64,000 nucleotides of DNA from Armillaria gallica (GCA_037576215.1 JBANDB010000012.1:682001-746000), one strand, 5' to 3'; counted from the first letter of the stretch, positions 11,516-24,543 are shown. The notes: generated by a model from the letters alone, not told the origin. Numbers and translations: made by a program.

Positions 11516-12009
11516 CGGTCAACACTGTAGCGAGTACCATGAACAGGAATGGTCAATATAAATGGCGGACGTCAAGATACGCACGAACGAATCATATTGA
11601 GGACGAGTTTGAATTGCATAACGATACGTGCAGAGCAAGAGATAGCGTCAAGTACCCACGGACTTGTTGGAATATAACTGTGTTTTGAATGACTATCTCA
11701 TCGCCTGGACGAGTTGCGCGTCAAGAACTAGAAAGACGAGAAGGGGATAGAAAGAGAGCCTGAATGCATTGTCGCACAGTAGGCGATCACTGAATTGCGA
11801 GCTCGGAAGTTCTAAATCTTTTATGTACAGATCATCACAATGGCTCTTCGTATGCATGCGACATCCAAGCCACGCTTATAAAGAACGCAGATCCATAGCG
11901 TCGAATAAGAAGAGTAAGCACGTTGTATAGAACGGCCGCTACAATTTAGGATTGACTCATGATGCACGCTGAGAAAAGCGTGGTTTAATATGGTATGAGT
12001 GCACTCAGT

Positions 12010-12288
12010 CCGACGACCGGTCAACAACAGCACGCTGTGGACGAGGCGCACTACCCGAGAGTGTCTGTATATCCGGATCGAAAAATCTGGGTAACAAATA
12101 CGACTTGGAATGACTTACGTCGCCCGTCGGTGGCGGAGGTGCGCCGCCTCCAGGAAAGTCGACCGTCGGCATGGCCGAGACGGCTACTACAAAGCCTGAC
12201 AGTAAGAATTCGCTATTAGGACAAGAACGAAACGGAGCTCACAAGCGAAGGCGAGGGATACGACAAGTAGCTTCAGCTTCCAGTACAT
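12010..12288 (-). pseudogene. Small secreted-protein gene, signal-peptide exons (copy 1)
   Basis: ATG at 12288; exon 12288-12243 and exon 12195-12119 join to 41 in-frame codons starting MYWKLKLLVVSLAFA (signal peptide) and ending GGGAPPPPTGD before a GTAAGT donor. The copy at 23177-23013 has identical intron phases and MYWKLLVVTLAFA ... GGAPPPVEDD. After the second donor the downstream exon differs by one base between copies, which breaks the frame in at least one of them. No known family recognised; possibly a small secreted, proline-containing protein. Confidence 0.5.
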
Positions 12289-12749
12289 GATGGTTAGGTG
12301 TGACCAGCACATCGAAGATGTTTAAATACCAGGAATCACCCCCAGGCACTTGGTGGTACCAATCAGACCGCAGTACATCCAGTCTGTGGTAGTGATCTTG
12401 CTTCCTATTAATACGCAAGAAAGAACCTGAGAAGATGAAGTAACAGTGATCTTTGCCAATTCCCAGAATATGGCGACATAAAAGCATCAACCATGGCGCA
12501 TGATACTGTTCACTACTAATCGATAAAAATCTGGGTCAGCAGAGCCTTACATCACGAAGTGTGCTCTTCTCTCTCACCTCGGAGATTACAGCCTGCTTGA
12601 GGAAGGGATACCGTCCACAAAGCTATCATACTAGCAACGATGGCATGCGGGTAGGAGAATAGAGCACCTGGTTGAGTCAAGCATCTTTCCTGCTAAAAGT
12701 AAAATTTTTAAAAAAAAAGATCAGTTCGAACAATTCAATATGACATTAG

Positions 12750-12835
12750 TTGGGATCGAACAGGCAGGACGTAACTGGTCAAAGCGCATTGGCCGTTGCT
12801 CCATAATGCTACGACAACTGCAGCATGGCTCATTA
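12750..12835 (-). repeat. tRNA-like repeat
   Basis: On the minus strand the sequence carries GCCAATGCGC and CCTGTTCGATCCCA (B-box-like). A diverged copy lies near 18800-18905 with GGCCAATGCGCC and a GCTGGTTCTAATTCCAGC T-arm. Arms are incomplete, so it is a tRNA relic that travels with the duplicated block. Confidence 0.4.
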
Positions 12836-13149
12836 TCGCAGAGACGCCAAGCTTTACCCCGAGGTGAGGGTGTAAAGGCGGTGGATAAATGACAGAGAGA
12901 TCTGATGGATTGCGAATTAGGCACTGAGAGAAAGGCAGGCGAGAGGCTTTTAGATACCGGAAAGTGAATAAGAACTACTGACTCATGCAGGCTGGCCGAG
13001 TTTATGAATATAATGAATGCTAAACGTTTAGAGGAAAGGCACTATTAGCCCTGCAGACGGGATCAGCCAGACGTTCAATGGAAAAAAGCGACGCCTGTAC
13101 CTCGAAATCTCAACGTCAACATCCAGCGCTCCGGGTTCACACGTTCAAC

Positions 13150-13790
13150 CACCAATCCTCCATCGGCAGCTAGCGTAACACAGTGATTTTAATCGCTGCA
13201 TGTCTCTGGAGGTGATTCTCCTTGGGAAAAGACATGAAAGAGATGAATGCGTCAGCCTGGAGAGCTAAAGTCAGAGACACTTCCAACTCCGAAAGAACAA
13301 TAAACGCACTTCCATGACCTATCCGTACCGTGTCCGGTTCCTCCTGAACAACTTCCGCCTCGCTCAAAGTCGGAGGGCTGAATCCTTCGTGAGGCTGATA
13401 TGAACTTCGAAGTGGGTAGTTTGAACACGGCCGGGACATTGAATAGAGAACAATGGCTATGCCCCACTTGCCGACTCCCCAACAAAGGTAGAATATCCTG
13501 GTAGTGTTTGCTTCAGATGGCTATGCATCGAGCCGTGCGGTGGCTCGAATCATCCATAATGTTAAAGTGAGTTTGGAACTCGCATAGAGCATAGAACGGA
13601 GACAAGGGCGTCAACGAAAAGCTCCGGATACAGTGACAACCGCATACATTCAAATTTTCCCACGCATAAATTCGCGGTACATGTGATCTGAACGCGTTGA
13701 TTCTTAAATTTTCAAATTCCTGCCTTCGACGTGTCATTTGACTTCTCCTGCTTTGTCGCATTCGACTCCACCTGGTGACGAACTGCATGG
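13150..13790 (-). pseudogene. Decayed 5' exons of duplicated family
   Basis: The stretch is homologous to 23650-24095, 25800-26330 and, more weakly, 30254-30520. The best-preserved copy (25954-26259, minus) encodes ISASRRIRHSEKGGCCSGG-like residues followed by a membrane-spanning segment CAFIFLLAIGLAMLTL. Here the homologous residues are split over two frames (FISASRRIQPSDFERGG in one, GSAFIVLSELEVSLTLA in another), so this copy has a frameshift. Confidence 0.5.
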
Positions 13791-13957
13791 AATTTACTGA
13801 CCCGTTGACACGCTCATATAATCAGCTCTTCAGGTGAGACTTCGTTACCTAGATGACTGATAGTCGTGGACAGTCTGGTTCATTGAACGCATACCTGACC
13901 GTGCCCATTGAAGCTACTAGTGTATCAACGTTCTTTTAAATGAGAGTATACTCGGAT

Positions 13958-16310
13958 TCATATCAGGATCAAGTTAGGGCACCGTTCGCGCAAGATTTCT
14001 CTCCACTCGCATGTGTTACTACCACTTTTACCGCGTTTTTGCCATACAGCCTCCATCACTAATCGTGTTTGCAACAAGTTTCCGATGCTCTCATCCTGTG
14101 ATTGCAGCCTCGATTTTAGGAAATCTCTATGTGACGAGTTGTCTGTCATACATCCTGCCAGGCATACAGGAAATACCAAAGTTCGGTCGATCTCCGAAGG
14201 TTCCAATTCATGGAGTAACTGTATAATTGTATTAACCGAGGTTGCGATTTCTGGCATGGCTGAAGAAATATTAGCAGTGGAGGAGGCTGAGATGTCAAGG
14301 CACGCACCTGGATTGTCTCCATTGATAATGGTGTGAAGATATAACACTGCACTCTCTCGAAAGACATTTCCAACCAGCTGCATAACCTCATCCGGATAGG
14401 ATACCGCTCCTCCATCCGATATGGCCGTTTGCATCAGGTTTGGGTGTAGTGGGGTTTGTTCGCCAAAATTTGACGGTTCACGTTGCCGATTTCGCAGTCG
14501 TTGTTCTATATCGTTACCGTGCCACACAAGTTCATGGAAGTTCAGGGATCCTTTCGCTTGCTCAGATGTCTTCCAATGGGCCAGCCCAGATATCTCGGCA
14601 AGGGCGAGCATCGCCTCGTCAGGACACCCGGTCAAGTTTTCCATGTGAAGTCCTCTGGCCCAAAATCCGTTCTGATCACCCAGCAGACATTTGTACAGTG
14701 CCAGGTATTTGGGCTGTTTCATAAAAGTAAATGATGTAGAGGTGTCCATCCACTAGAGAGACTATTTCAGCTATTGCCGTCAACGGATGGAAGACAAGCA
14801 TACAATAGTGTATTTCACGATCAATTGGCTGGATGTATTCATATTCGCCAAGACGAGCTTCGGGTTCTCTCCAGTTGGAAGTCCTGTCTGGGTTATCCAT
14901 TCCATGGCAATCGCCAGCATCGGACGCCAGTCAATTGTACATTCAGCCATCTGGGAAAAACACAGCAGGTACAACGCGGCGAGGACATCGCTTTCAGTGT
15001 AACGCGACTTTGCCTGCTTTCCACTAGTGAGTTGAAATGCGGCCTTGTCATAGAAATATTGCGCTGTTGAGTGTTCCGGATTGGGATCCGGAGCCTCTAG
15101 GCCCTGCGCAACACGCATTCGGGTGAAGTGGAGACTTGACAAAGCGCAAACGGCGTTAGTAACTGCTCCCCGAGGTTCTTGCACGATCATCTATTCTTCA
15201 CATGTCAGTCAACGCTCATCACTTTCTAATGTATGAACTCACGGTATATGTAAGATTCATGAGCACGTTGCTAGAAAATAGAAGATTTGTCTTTCTGACA
15301 TGTTCGAAGAAATACATGACGTGGTTCTCTTGGATGGAGTTTTGGCCAGCAAGCAGAGGGAAACTTTGTATGGGGGACGGAGGACGGACGTTCAAATCGA
15401 ATTGGTCGCTACTGGGTTGTGCAATGTACAAGCCCATATCGAAGTCTAATGGTTCACTGTGGCCTGGCGAGGATTCCCGTGAGTACTGGTACGTTGGCAT
15501 GCTGAAATCCATTGAATTGTTATTAGAATCACTGTAGGAAGTGGCCGGGAGTTGATGAAAGCCGCTTGATGGGCCTATGTCTGTGAGTTGTTAGCGATAT
15601 GCAGGGTATGGAGGTTTACTCAAGCTCACTGGGTATGCCGGGCAGAACACCCATGCGAGGTGGATCAAAACGATAATCAAAGGGTCGGAGGTCGATGTCC
15701 GGAGCTAATGATGATGAGGTCGTGCTGGGTGATTTTTCGGATGTCTTGGGAGAGGGAGCCGAAAGGCGATGGAAAGTTGGTGGTCGCGACGTTGCGGCAG
15801 GCTTGGCCGCATGCGCTTGTAGTATGGATGTCCGGGAATGCCCCCGGATGAGACCAGCACGGGTGAGCTTGGCTTTGATGTTTGCCTTGTATGCCTCGAC
15901 GGCCTGCTTGTCCTGGCGAAAAAATCAGCCGGAATTGGGAAAACGGAGGATCTCACGTACGTGCATCCATTCTGGTCGGTTTGGACCCCAGCCTAGACAC
16001 TCAATGCTTAGACGTACACATGTGCGACATGAGTCACCTTCCCGCTGCTCGTCGCATTTCTGACAAACAGTTAAGATATGGTGGTATGGCGGTATAATTG
16101 GGTGGTGTAATAATAGCTCACTTTTCGGCGTAGACGACACGTCCTATTGCCAATTAGCTTTGCGCGTAATAAATTGTGACGCAGTGCTCACCAGCAGGCG
16201 CCCTTGCTTGCAGAAGGAGTACGCGGCAAATCAACGGTATTGTAGGTTGGCGTTCCCCTGCTGCTGCCGCTTAAGGAGGGTGATTTGTGATCTTCAGGTG
16301 TTGGAGCCAT
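13958..16310 (-). CDS. Zn2Cys6 transcription factor (7 exons)
   Basis: Exons 16310-16192, 16143-16122, 16059-15961, 15912-15630, 15580-15243, 15190-14804 and 14752-13958 splice to 681 codons with all phases consistent and GT-AG introns (48-62 bp). The zinc cluster is assembled over the first three exons: CWTCRLRRKKCDEQ then GDSCRTC and VRLSIEC, i.e. the six cysteines of a Gal4-type binuclear zinc finger at about residues 38-66. A Ser/Thr/Pro-rich linker follows, then a long fungal-specific transcription factor 2 domain starting near YFFEHVRKTNLLF and including IVQEPRGAVTNAVCALSSLHF. The protein should bind DNA in the nucleus, often as a dimer on CGG-type sites. It is a candidate regulator of its neighbours, but no target site was identified. 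The ATG at 16310 (MAPTPEDHKSPS) gives the usual short Ser/Pro leader. Confidence 0.88.
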
Positions 16311-16631
16311 TGATACAGGATAGAGCGTTAGCGGACTTGCTAACAGCTGTAGGACATTATACATGAGTATGAGTAAATGCATTGTGAAATGATTGCAAAC
16401 ATTTATTTTCGCCACAATACTCTCTGATGTGTTATACGCAGTGGTAGATGGCGCCGATGAACGAAGGACCTGGCCAGCTTCTGTAATTGGTAGCATCCAG
16501 GCACTATCATGCGTGACTACAACATCGCTCTCCGGAACCTTGTAGAGTATCAGCAAGCTATAAAGAAATATGAGGAAGAATCAAACCGTAGAAAGGATGT
16601 ATTCGTTGAATTTGACCGACGGATTGAGTAA

Positions 16632-18130
16632 CTAGTCCATCACGGTCAGTATAAATGCATTATGTATTGGAAAATCCATGTGCACCTCAGTGGATCTGTC
16701 AGGGAAGTACTGCAAAACTACATGATCTTGTTCATCGCTGCCTAATTGACTTGCAACTGGAATACTCATCCCTCCATAGGGAATAGAGGATATCGAAGGA
16801 TAGTTCTGCGAACATAATTAATGACTCATGGCTTAGTACTGGGCACGGTGAGATTGTCGAACTCACAGATATAGATTCTGGTTGATGTGATTCACCGAAG
16901 CTCTTCTGCAGTCAAGATGAGCCATGAGGGCAAAGCATCCAGTATAATTCAATAGTTACCATATGGGTGTTAATGATGCTGCTCTGCAACTGCATCTGAA
17001 GATAATTGAATTTGTATTATTAGTGACAAACATGATTGATGGAACCATACTCACTAGTTCGTTTCCTACAATAGACCCAAGAATCATATCCCCGTTGCCT
17101 GTCCATACTGGCGCCGATACTGGCGGTGAATCATGTCTTTGATTGGAGTAAGGTGCCTTGGACCCAATGACTGGAGGATTTCCAGACTTGCCCGACACTT
17201 CCGCAAGCTGTACACCCCTAAACCCAGGCAAGATCTTAGTTATCCGACTCTTCTCTCTCACAGAGATGGTGAAGCTGCGAATAAATACACCTTGATTCTC
17301 TCTGACTGGCAAAGGCGCATCCATGTCGGTGTCTTGATCAGGGTAAATCCTAGTGTCGGTCCATTCCTGGGTACTCCATGATGACCGCAATGCGATCCGA
17401 CCTTCTGAAAGACCTCCCACGAGGAACTTTATTGAAAATTGGCGGGTATCTGAAGGCTTAGACATCGCGGCCAATCCCCACGCTGTTGTCTTATCACATC
17501 CGGTGACGAAGCAAAGGGAGCCGTTTTGCGCCTCCCGACCAAGATAATCAGGGCTGTTGATGTATTCATACCACTCATGTGCATGTTCAAGAGCGTATTT
17601 CCTCATTGATGATAGATTTTTATGATCGAATCGTGTACCGCCCTGGGGGAGTACCAGGACTGCTGCTTGGTCTTTGGACATTGTAAATTCGAATCCAGCT
17701 CCCCCGCCTGCGATTGAACTAAGTTAAGATGAGCTTTCAGCCTAAATGATAGTGGCCTAGGAACGCACGGTACTTCGGCTGACACCTCCACAATCACTGA
17801 CTTGACAGAGACATGAGAGCTCCGCACTGACGAGTCTCTTGGATGCTGGAAATATATAGTGTGAATGGGATTGGGAGACTCGGTACGCAGTGGTGAGAAA
17901 TTTGGAGGGACACCGCCTTCGTGAACAGGATCGTCGGCTTCGAGGAAGGCATTGAAAATGAAGTCGAATCCTCCGTCGTCTCTGATGATCCCGACATCAC
18001 CTACACAGATACCTCTCCCAACATATGCTGAGCAGAGGCTATAATCCGGCTCCGGAGTCCATAGAGGGTACCCATGACCTCGAGAAAGTAGTAGCTTAGT
18101 GTACAGGACATGAGCGTGTTGTTCGGGCAT
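16632..18130 (-). CDS. Conserved basidiomycete protein of unknown function (5 exons)
   Basis: Exons 18130-17769, 17718-17055, 16995-16960, 16905-16867 and 16805-16632 splice to 425 codons with consistent phases. The layout (GYPLWTPEP, GDVGIIRDDGGFDFIFN, LEADDPVHEGGVPPNF, then EHAHEWYEYIN, FVTGCDKTTAWG, WSTQEW, ENQGVFIRSF) is one I associate with an expanded agaricomycete protein family without known function. There is no signal peptide or membrane segment; it is probably cytosolic. Two very short exons (36 and 39 nt) precede the last one. A further in-frame segment after the TAG (NPSVKFNEYIL, then VPESDVVVTHDSAW near 16510-16556) looks like the C-terminus of this family and could be reached by splicing GAG|GTGCAC...ACTAG in the last exon, so the true end may lie near 16400-16500. 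Confidence 0.72.
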
Positions 18131-18229
18131 TGTGTGTAGTGAGAAAGGGCAAGGTTGATATCTGCATGGCTTTTGTATGAGGGACGTAATGCAGCTCATC
18201 CACTCATCCAATAATTCTCAGGATAAGCG

Positions 18230-18820
18230 CCTATGTTGAATTGTATTACTTGAATGATGGGTTCAACGTCTCTGGGTGCTATAAATTATGCCGCTGAAAG
18301 CGCATGATTACATGATTTCTCTGATGCCGTTAGGTTCAGATTTATGTCGCTACCAATGGAATTCGTCAAGGATCGGATATCGGTGCAGTTAGCGCCTGTA
18401 CGTACTCAGGCAGTGGTTCTGGTCAGTGGTCCTGTTGTTCTATGATTATCTGCACTTAAGGGCTGGTTCGTCACATTAAGTACTGTAATCGGGTATCGTA
18501 GGTAGCTTTACTGACGGATCACCAGCCTAGGAGGCGTACTTCCTTGCGAGACACTTTGAATATCTGTGACAAAGGGTGCCGAGTGATTCAGCCCTGGTTA
18601 TACCACTATGGGATGTGACAGAAAGAAGAGCACAGCAGAAGATGGTGATTGCCATTGCTGACTGCGCAGCTGATCAGCAAACCTGTGCTCGCGAAGCCAC
18701 ATCGTGCTGTTGTGCTGTTCTAAGGAGCTGTTGGCCATTCCCATGGCACACAGGACCAGGTACAAGTCCCGTGTTAGACAACCATGAATTTGTAGCAACC
18801 ACAACACTAGCTGGAATTAG
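18230..18820. other. Spacer upstream of 16632-18130 gene
   Basis: Presumed 5' region of the minus-strand gene that starts at 18130, running into the next degenerate repeat block. No gene recognised. Confidence 0.4.
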
Positions 18821-19507
18821 AACCAGCAAGGACGTAACTGGTCTAAGGCGCATTGGCCATTACTCCACGATGCTACGGCAATTTTCCCATAGCTCAGCAC
18901 CGCATAGGCTCCTATCTTTACGCTCGGGGTTGAAAGGGATAGATCAGTAGGTCCGGGTCAATGAACCTTAGGGCAGGGTCATTAAGGCAGGATCTGCTTC
19001 AACATAGACAAGATGAACAAATCTAGATGCACGCGCACGGCACTGTATTGTGTCCAGTCTCATGTGCAGACGGAGAACTTTCGCATAAAAGAACACTGAG
19101 AGGCAAGCGGAATAACACACTGTATAGATCGCAAGAAACGCCGGTTGATCTGGATTGCGAGTCAGGCGCTAAGAGAAGGGTAGGCTTCAGGCTTTGAGTT
19201 GCCGGAATATTGGAGTTATTGGTGGCTGTACGAGCCGTCGGAATCAACCGGCTCCGAACACGTTACCTACTGTACCCGTAGCTTTCCTTTCTTTACCGTT
19301 TACCACCATGTTGACATACTAGGTCTAAACGAGTTGCTCTTTTCGTTCTCTCCCGTGCTCGAACTACAACACAGAAAGTGTATGAGAAGGTCACTGACTC
19401 ATGCAGGCCGGTCGAATTCATGAGTCCAATGAATGCTAAATGTACGTAGCGGAGGGATACCAGTAGCCCTGCAGACGGAATCGACAAGATGCCCAGTCAC
19501 AACAACC
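18800..19507 (-). pseudogene. Decayed duplicate block
   Basis: 18820-18905 is a tRNA-like copy of 12750-12835. 19030-19200 matches 23370-23560, and 19380-19490 (ACTGACTCATGCAGGC ... CCCTGCAGACGG) matches 12980-13065. The gene order is the same as in the other copies, so this is a broken segmental duplicate; its continuation is interrupted by the TIR element at 19514. Confidence 0.5.
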
Positions 19508-19513
19508 CGACAC

Positions 19514-22433
19514 TATGGAATACAAGACTGGTACGCTCTATTTCAAATGCATCTGTGCCTTAATACCCTGGATACCGCTGTATTGCCAAATATAGATATG
19601 AATTCTTTATAAATATAATAAATACAACTATTTTGGAAAAACATCTTTAGTACTATAGCTCCATGTATGGAAGCAATAAAGGTAAGGAATAGAAGAGGAT
19701 TGATTGTGTTGCTTATAATCATGGTGGAAGGAGTGGTCAGTTTCTCAGGTTAGAGTTGGAGACATTAGACATGTCTAAAATTCTTAATGATGTCTGGTTA
19801 GGCCAAGGGGGTGCTGAAATGTTGGCCAGGAACAGGTAGGAACCTGCACTGTATCTTATAGACCAGTAGGACCTAGCATATGGTGGACATGGTTAGGACT
19901 AAAGTAATGTATGAGTACTTGTGTGCTAGGTAGAAAGGGTAACAAGAATACTGACCTTCTCAATCACCAAGGATATAGTGAACAACTGAGCAGTGGTAAA
20001 GTAGAAATGGTATGGAAAAGGCAAAGCAGAAGCTGTAGGTAAACAGGAACAAATACAAGCTGATAAGAATCATAAGAGAGAGGGAGAGGAAAGCTAGATG
20101 TGAGACCATACCAACAAGCAATGATATATCCATCTTTCAATAATTCATCTAAATGTACATGAAATAACAGAATAATAATTTTTAGTTTTATATTTTATAA
20201 TAATAAAAGCCCAGCTCGATGACTATAATGTATGACTAAGCAGGCATCCAGCTCAATGCGTGACAGGACACATGATGTGACAAAGAGCGTCATGATGTGT
20301 GACTTCAGTCACAGTCACAATTTAAGAAGGTCTAAAGGTACATCATGGTTCAGTTCATTTGCTTTAATTGCTATTTGTCATAGACCTATCACATTATATC
20401 TTTCATTATCTGACCAATCTTAAAACATATTTTATGCAAGTCTAATTGCCATAAGCACATATTAGCCATGAGCTTTTGCTGTCAGGACAAAGAAGTTGAA
20501 GCAAGTTCAAAATTGACAAATACTGGAAAAATATAATGATTGCAAATGTCATTCTGGTATACATAAAATAGATTTCAAACAATAATGAGTATGTGCAGAG
20601 ATCTACCAATTTATGCTTTGTCAATGATTTCAATATTACTGTCACTTGAAGTAATGTCTCAGGATTGTGTTGTCATATGAGCTGACTATTTTTTTTTGAA
20701 AGTTCTATCCACCATCATCAATATTCTTAGGGTCCTTTTTCTTGACTCCCCCTCCCTTAAATCATCTTTGAGACTATCTTGCAAATAGGGCTGCATGCCA
20801 TAACTGCACCGTACAGTTGAATGGCTTCTGTGTACGGTATACGTGCTGAACCCATGAGCTCCTCAAGCAATACCATACAGTATGGCCATCAATGGCCATA
20901 ATTCATGTGGCAGTGCTTCCTGACTTTCAAGTGTCCTGGTGAGCTCCATATCCACATTTTAATACAAGGAAAGGTAGCTGACCTTTTGAATCAATTAATG
21001 TTCTGGACTTTTCAATGTTTCCAACCCAAATTCATGCTTGCAGAACCCTATGACGCCATAGCTGAGTCCTCCATGGCCATCTCAAGCACTCTAAAACAGG
21101 GATTTTTCAGTCAAGACTAACTCGGAGCATCTCAGCTCAGTGAATATGCTAATATACTATGCATAAAAGACTTGACTAGCATATATTTGAGTGAAGAACT
21201 TACCAGACCAAATACGGCTGTATATATGACTGTGATGGCCATAATTATACAGACCAACACCAACAGCACATCGACTATACGGTATATGGTTCGGTTACAG
21301 ATGGTGTGCAGCCCTACTTGCAAAGTTGCAGATTGATCAGGGAGACCTTACTTTGATGGTTTGTGTGTAAACCGTCTGGACAACATCCAGGTGCAAAATA
21401 GGGGCCACAGCAACCACTTGGACCTGCAGCCAATTGCACTGCCTGACCATGCACCTTGTACTGCCATGCTTGAATGGCTGGACTTTGGAGTACTGTGCAG
21501 ACTCACACATTGCTTGGGGAACATGTTTTCAATGGACGATGTCTGAAACAGCTGGATGATGCCCAGTGCAACAGTTCTCACTGGGACCCTTCCAATATCT
21601 TGGCCACCCTTCCTCGAATAGCCTCTGAGTGTATCCTGTGATATCGCCAGTTGCTCTGGATGCACATATTTCGAGGGACGGTGCCCAAATTATCACAGCA
21701 GAAAACAGGGGTTGTGATGCTTCTTGCTATGGATGTTCTGACTCCTCTTTCCCTGCTTCGATTCATATTATTCCGTCGTCAAGGCTACTATGCTATGATG
21801 AAGGAGGGTGGCCACAAAGCTGTTGCACTATGGCTCCCTCATGTGTTATCCTGTTCATATTCCATCACAAGGCTTTCATGCCTTTCTGATCACACTTTTC
21901 ACCTTACCATCACCAAGGCCATGAGGGAGTACTCTGAGTGGGGCTTTACCAAAGCGGCAGAGCATGGCAGAGGTTCAGTCCCATAGCAGTTACCAATCTT
22001 TGTAGATCTTATTTATTTCTGACTCAGACTGATTGTAGTACAGTCATTGTTATGTTTCTGTTCAGGAGCACTGATGACTAATAAAATCACCTTTCTTCCT
22101 TTCTTCCAAGATTTGACTGGTTAAACATTCCCTCTGAGTCTTAACTTTTTTGACTTGTCAGACTAGGTTTCTGTTGGTTGTAAGGTGTGAAACTGAATAA
22201 AATCAAGCCAACTGAGATAAGAAGAGAAAAGACGAAGATCTGCAGTATAAATGCCAATATTTAAGCACAGTCACAGATGCATGCATCTTAGTCACAATTG
22301 ATATTCTTTCTATATATGTATTAATATAGCAAAATCAATGTGTCTGAGGTCCTACTACTATATATAGTAAGAACAAATATACACATACACCGGCTATACA
22401 TATAACCGGAGCGTACCAGTCTTGTATTCCATA
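19514..22433. mobile_element. 2.9-kb AT-rich element with 25-bp terminal inverted repeats
   Basis: 19514-19538 (starting TATGGAATACAAGAC) is the exact reverse complement of 22409-22433. The 6 bases before the left end (19508-19513) and after the right end (22434-22439) are both CGACAC, a target duplication. The interior is AT-rich and contrasts sharply with its flanks. Frames such as 21348-21665 and 21651-21986 show no transposase signature, so the element is non-autonomous or decayed. Perfect TIRs favour a DNA transposon; the superfamily is not clear because a 6-bp duplication is unusual. Confidence 0.75.
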
Positions 22434-22539
22434 CGACACCTGTACTGTAGACCACGACTCGCGCGACGTTCAGCGCTTCAGCTACTATTCTTCTACTATC
22501 TCTGACAACGGACGCGGCGGAGATCTAGCTCGCACCTAG

Positions 22540-23177
22540 TATTTGATTTTAAAGACGCCGAGAAGACCTGGATGATTCCTCAATTCATAGACGGTCCGAA
22601 AAGTTTCGACATTGGCGAATCGAGCGATAACTGGTAGTCTGTGAAATATAATGATTTCACTTTTCATATCGCACTCTACCTATCACATTGAAATGAACGA
22701 TAAGGTTCTTCTCCAAAGACCACTTTGGAATCATGCCTCTGAGTCTCAAATCTGATGTACGGGGCACATTAGTCCAGGCACTAAAGCAGCCGTGAACGAA
22801 CACCCACTTAGAGCTTGTCACCCCACGTCGGTCGACGATTAGTTTCGCCAGGACCATCATCGGCGCGTGTCACTAGCTAAAATGGTTAGCATAGCACCCA
22901 ATTACAACGACCATTCTTTACCAGGGTGCGATGGGCGAGGGTCACTACCTGAGGAGGTCTGAATCTCTGGATCAAAACGCTTGAATAGCTGATACAACTT
23001 CGAAAGAATTACGTCGTCTTCCACTGGTGGGGGAGCACCTCCAGTAGGCCAATCAGCTGACGGCGTAGCCGAGACGACAACTAATAAAGCTTGAAAGTCA
23101 GAATACACAATTGGGAAAAAGACGAGACGGATCTCACGAGCGAAAGCGAGGGTTACGACAAGGAGCTTCCAGTACAT
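22540..23177 (-). pseudogene. Small secreted-protein gene (copy 2)
   Basis: ATG at 23177; exons 23177-23138 and 23089-23013 join to 39 in-frame codons: signal peptide MYWKLLVVTLAFA, then LLVVVSATPSADW and GGAPPPVEDD. Downstream exons (DDGPGETNRR at about 22860-22800 and LEKNLIVH at about 22700) match copy 1 at 11120-11515. An in-frame TAA follows GDKL in the third exon, so the gene is probably dead, unless the exon ends earlier. Function unknown. Confidence 0.5.
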
Positions 23178-23559
23178 GATGGTTAGATGATCAACGCATG
23201 GGAGGTGTTTAAGTACCCGGAGATTATGCCGAGGGACATACATCTAGACTGCGATAGAAATCTTGCTCCCATGATGCATGAAAGGCCGCCGGACAGGTCA
23301 ATCAACCTATGGATAGGTCAGCTACCTTCAACGGAGATGGGATGGATGAACCTTGATCCATATGCCGCTTCACAGCTCCTTGTATTGTGTACAGTCTTAT
23401 GCGCAGATGGAGACAGATCTGTAGGGAGGACATTTGCATGAAAACTGGAAGAAGAACTGAATAACTCACTGTATAAATCACAAAAAAACGCCGATCAATC
23501 TGGACCATGGTTCAGGCGCTAAGAGAAGGGCAGGCATCAGGTTTGAGATACCGCTGACT

Positions 23560-24370
23560 CATACAGGCTGGTCGAGTTCATGCATTCAATGGATGCCAGA
23601 TGTCACGATTAAGAAGGGCGTCCCGGTCCTCGATGATGCATAGGGTACCAGTAGACCCGGATATGGCATTGGCTACATGTTCTACCACAATCTATCGGCG
23701 GTTACGATTACTGCGAATCAATGCATGTCTCTTAAAAGGATGATTTGCTCGGCAGAAAAGGGTACGATTCATCGATGATCTGACTCAGAAGCAGGGTCAC
23801 GGTATGCGTAAACCTGAAGAGCCAAAGTAAACATCGGAAGACCCAGCGCCAAAAGAGTGATGAACGCACCTCCATGACCTATCGTGCCGTGCTCGGTTCC
23901 TCCTAACCAATCTCCGCCTTTCTCATAGTGTCGAATCCTGCATGAGGTTGGCGCAAGCTCAAGAGTGGCGACAACACAGACAGGGCTGCGAACGAAGAGT
24001 AATGGCTAATGGCTGTTGAAAAAATATGGAACAACGAGAGCAGTGCTTCCTTTAATTCCCACGGCACACTTTGCGACCATGTGATCTGAACGCGGTATAC
24101 AACATTTTCTACTTTCCCTCCACTTTCATCAAATCAGTCCCGGCGTCCCGGCATCTGAACCTGGGATCCCAAACGATAAAATCAACCCCTTGCAAACTTG
24201 ACGCTGGTAAAGGACCCTGACTTGAACAAGGTTCCGCTCATCTATGGTCCTTCTCTCTGCGCATTGAAAATGAAAGTTGGATGTCCAGAGACACGAGTTC
24301 AAAGAGTAGGTATCTGGTCTGAATGTTGAAGCTTGAAGAACGATATCACAACGATGATCCGCCATGTTAT
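23560..24370 (-). pseudogene. Decayed family exons (copy 2, 5' part)
   Basis: Contains the block shared with 25800-26330 (TGCATTCAATGGATGCCAG ... GGATGATTTGCTCGG) and the TTCCCACGG/CATGTGATCT block. Reading frames are broken. The far end (24180-24250) carries a short tRNA-like fold with AAGGACC/GGTCCTT ends and a GTTCAAGTC B-box-like core on the minus strand. Confidence 0.45.
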
Positions 24371-24543
24371 TATCAAATACGATTCTGCGAAATACAATAT
24401 CTCCCCAAAGCCCAGTTAAAACTTCTGCGGAGTCGGGATGTTACTTGGAAATCAAGCTCTAGACCCACAAGTAAGGAGGGAATACGCCAGCGGAAGGTTC
24501 TGCAGACTAAAAATCGGAAGTGACATATACGTTCCCCAAATAT

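Noticed and set aside
21348..21986. Transposase gene inside the 2.9-kb TIR element
   Set aside because: Several overlapping frames of about 100 codons on both strands, none with a DDE-type motif or conserved block that I can see.
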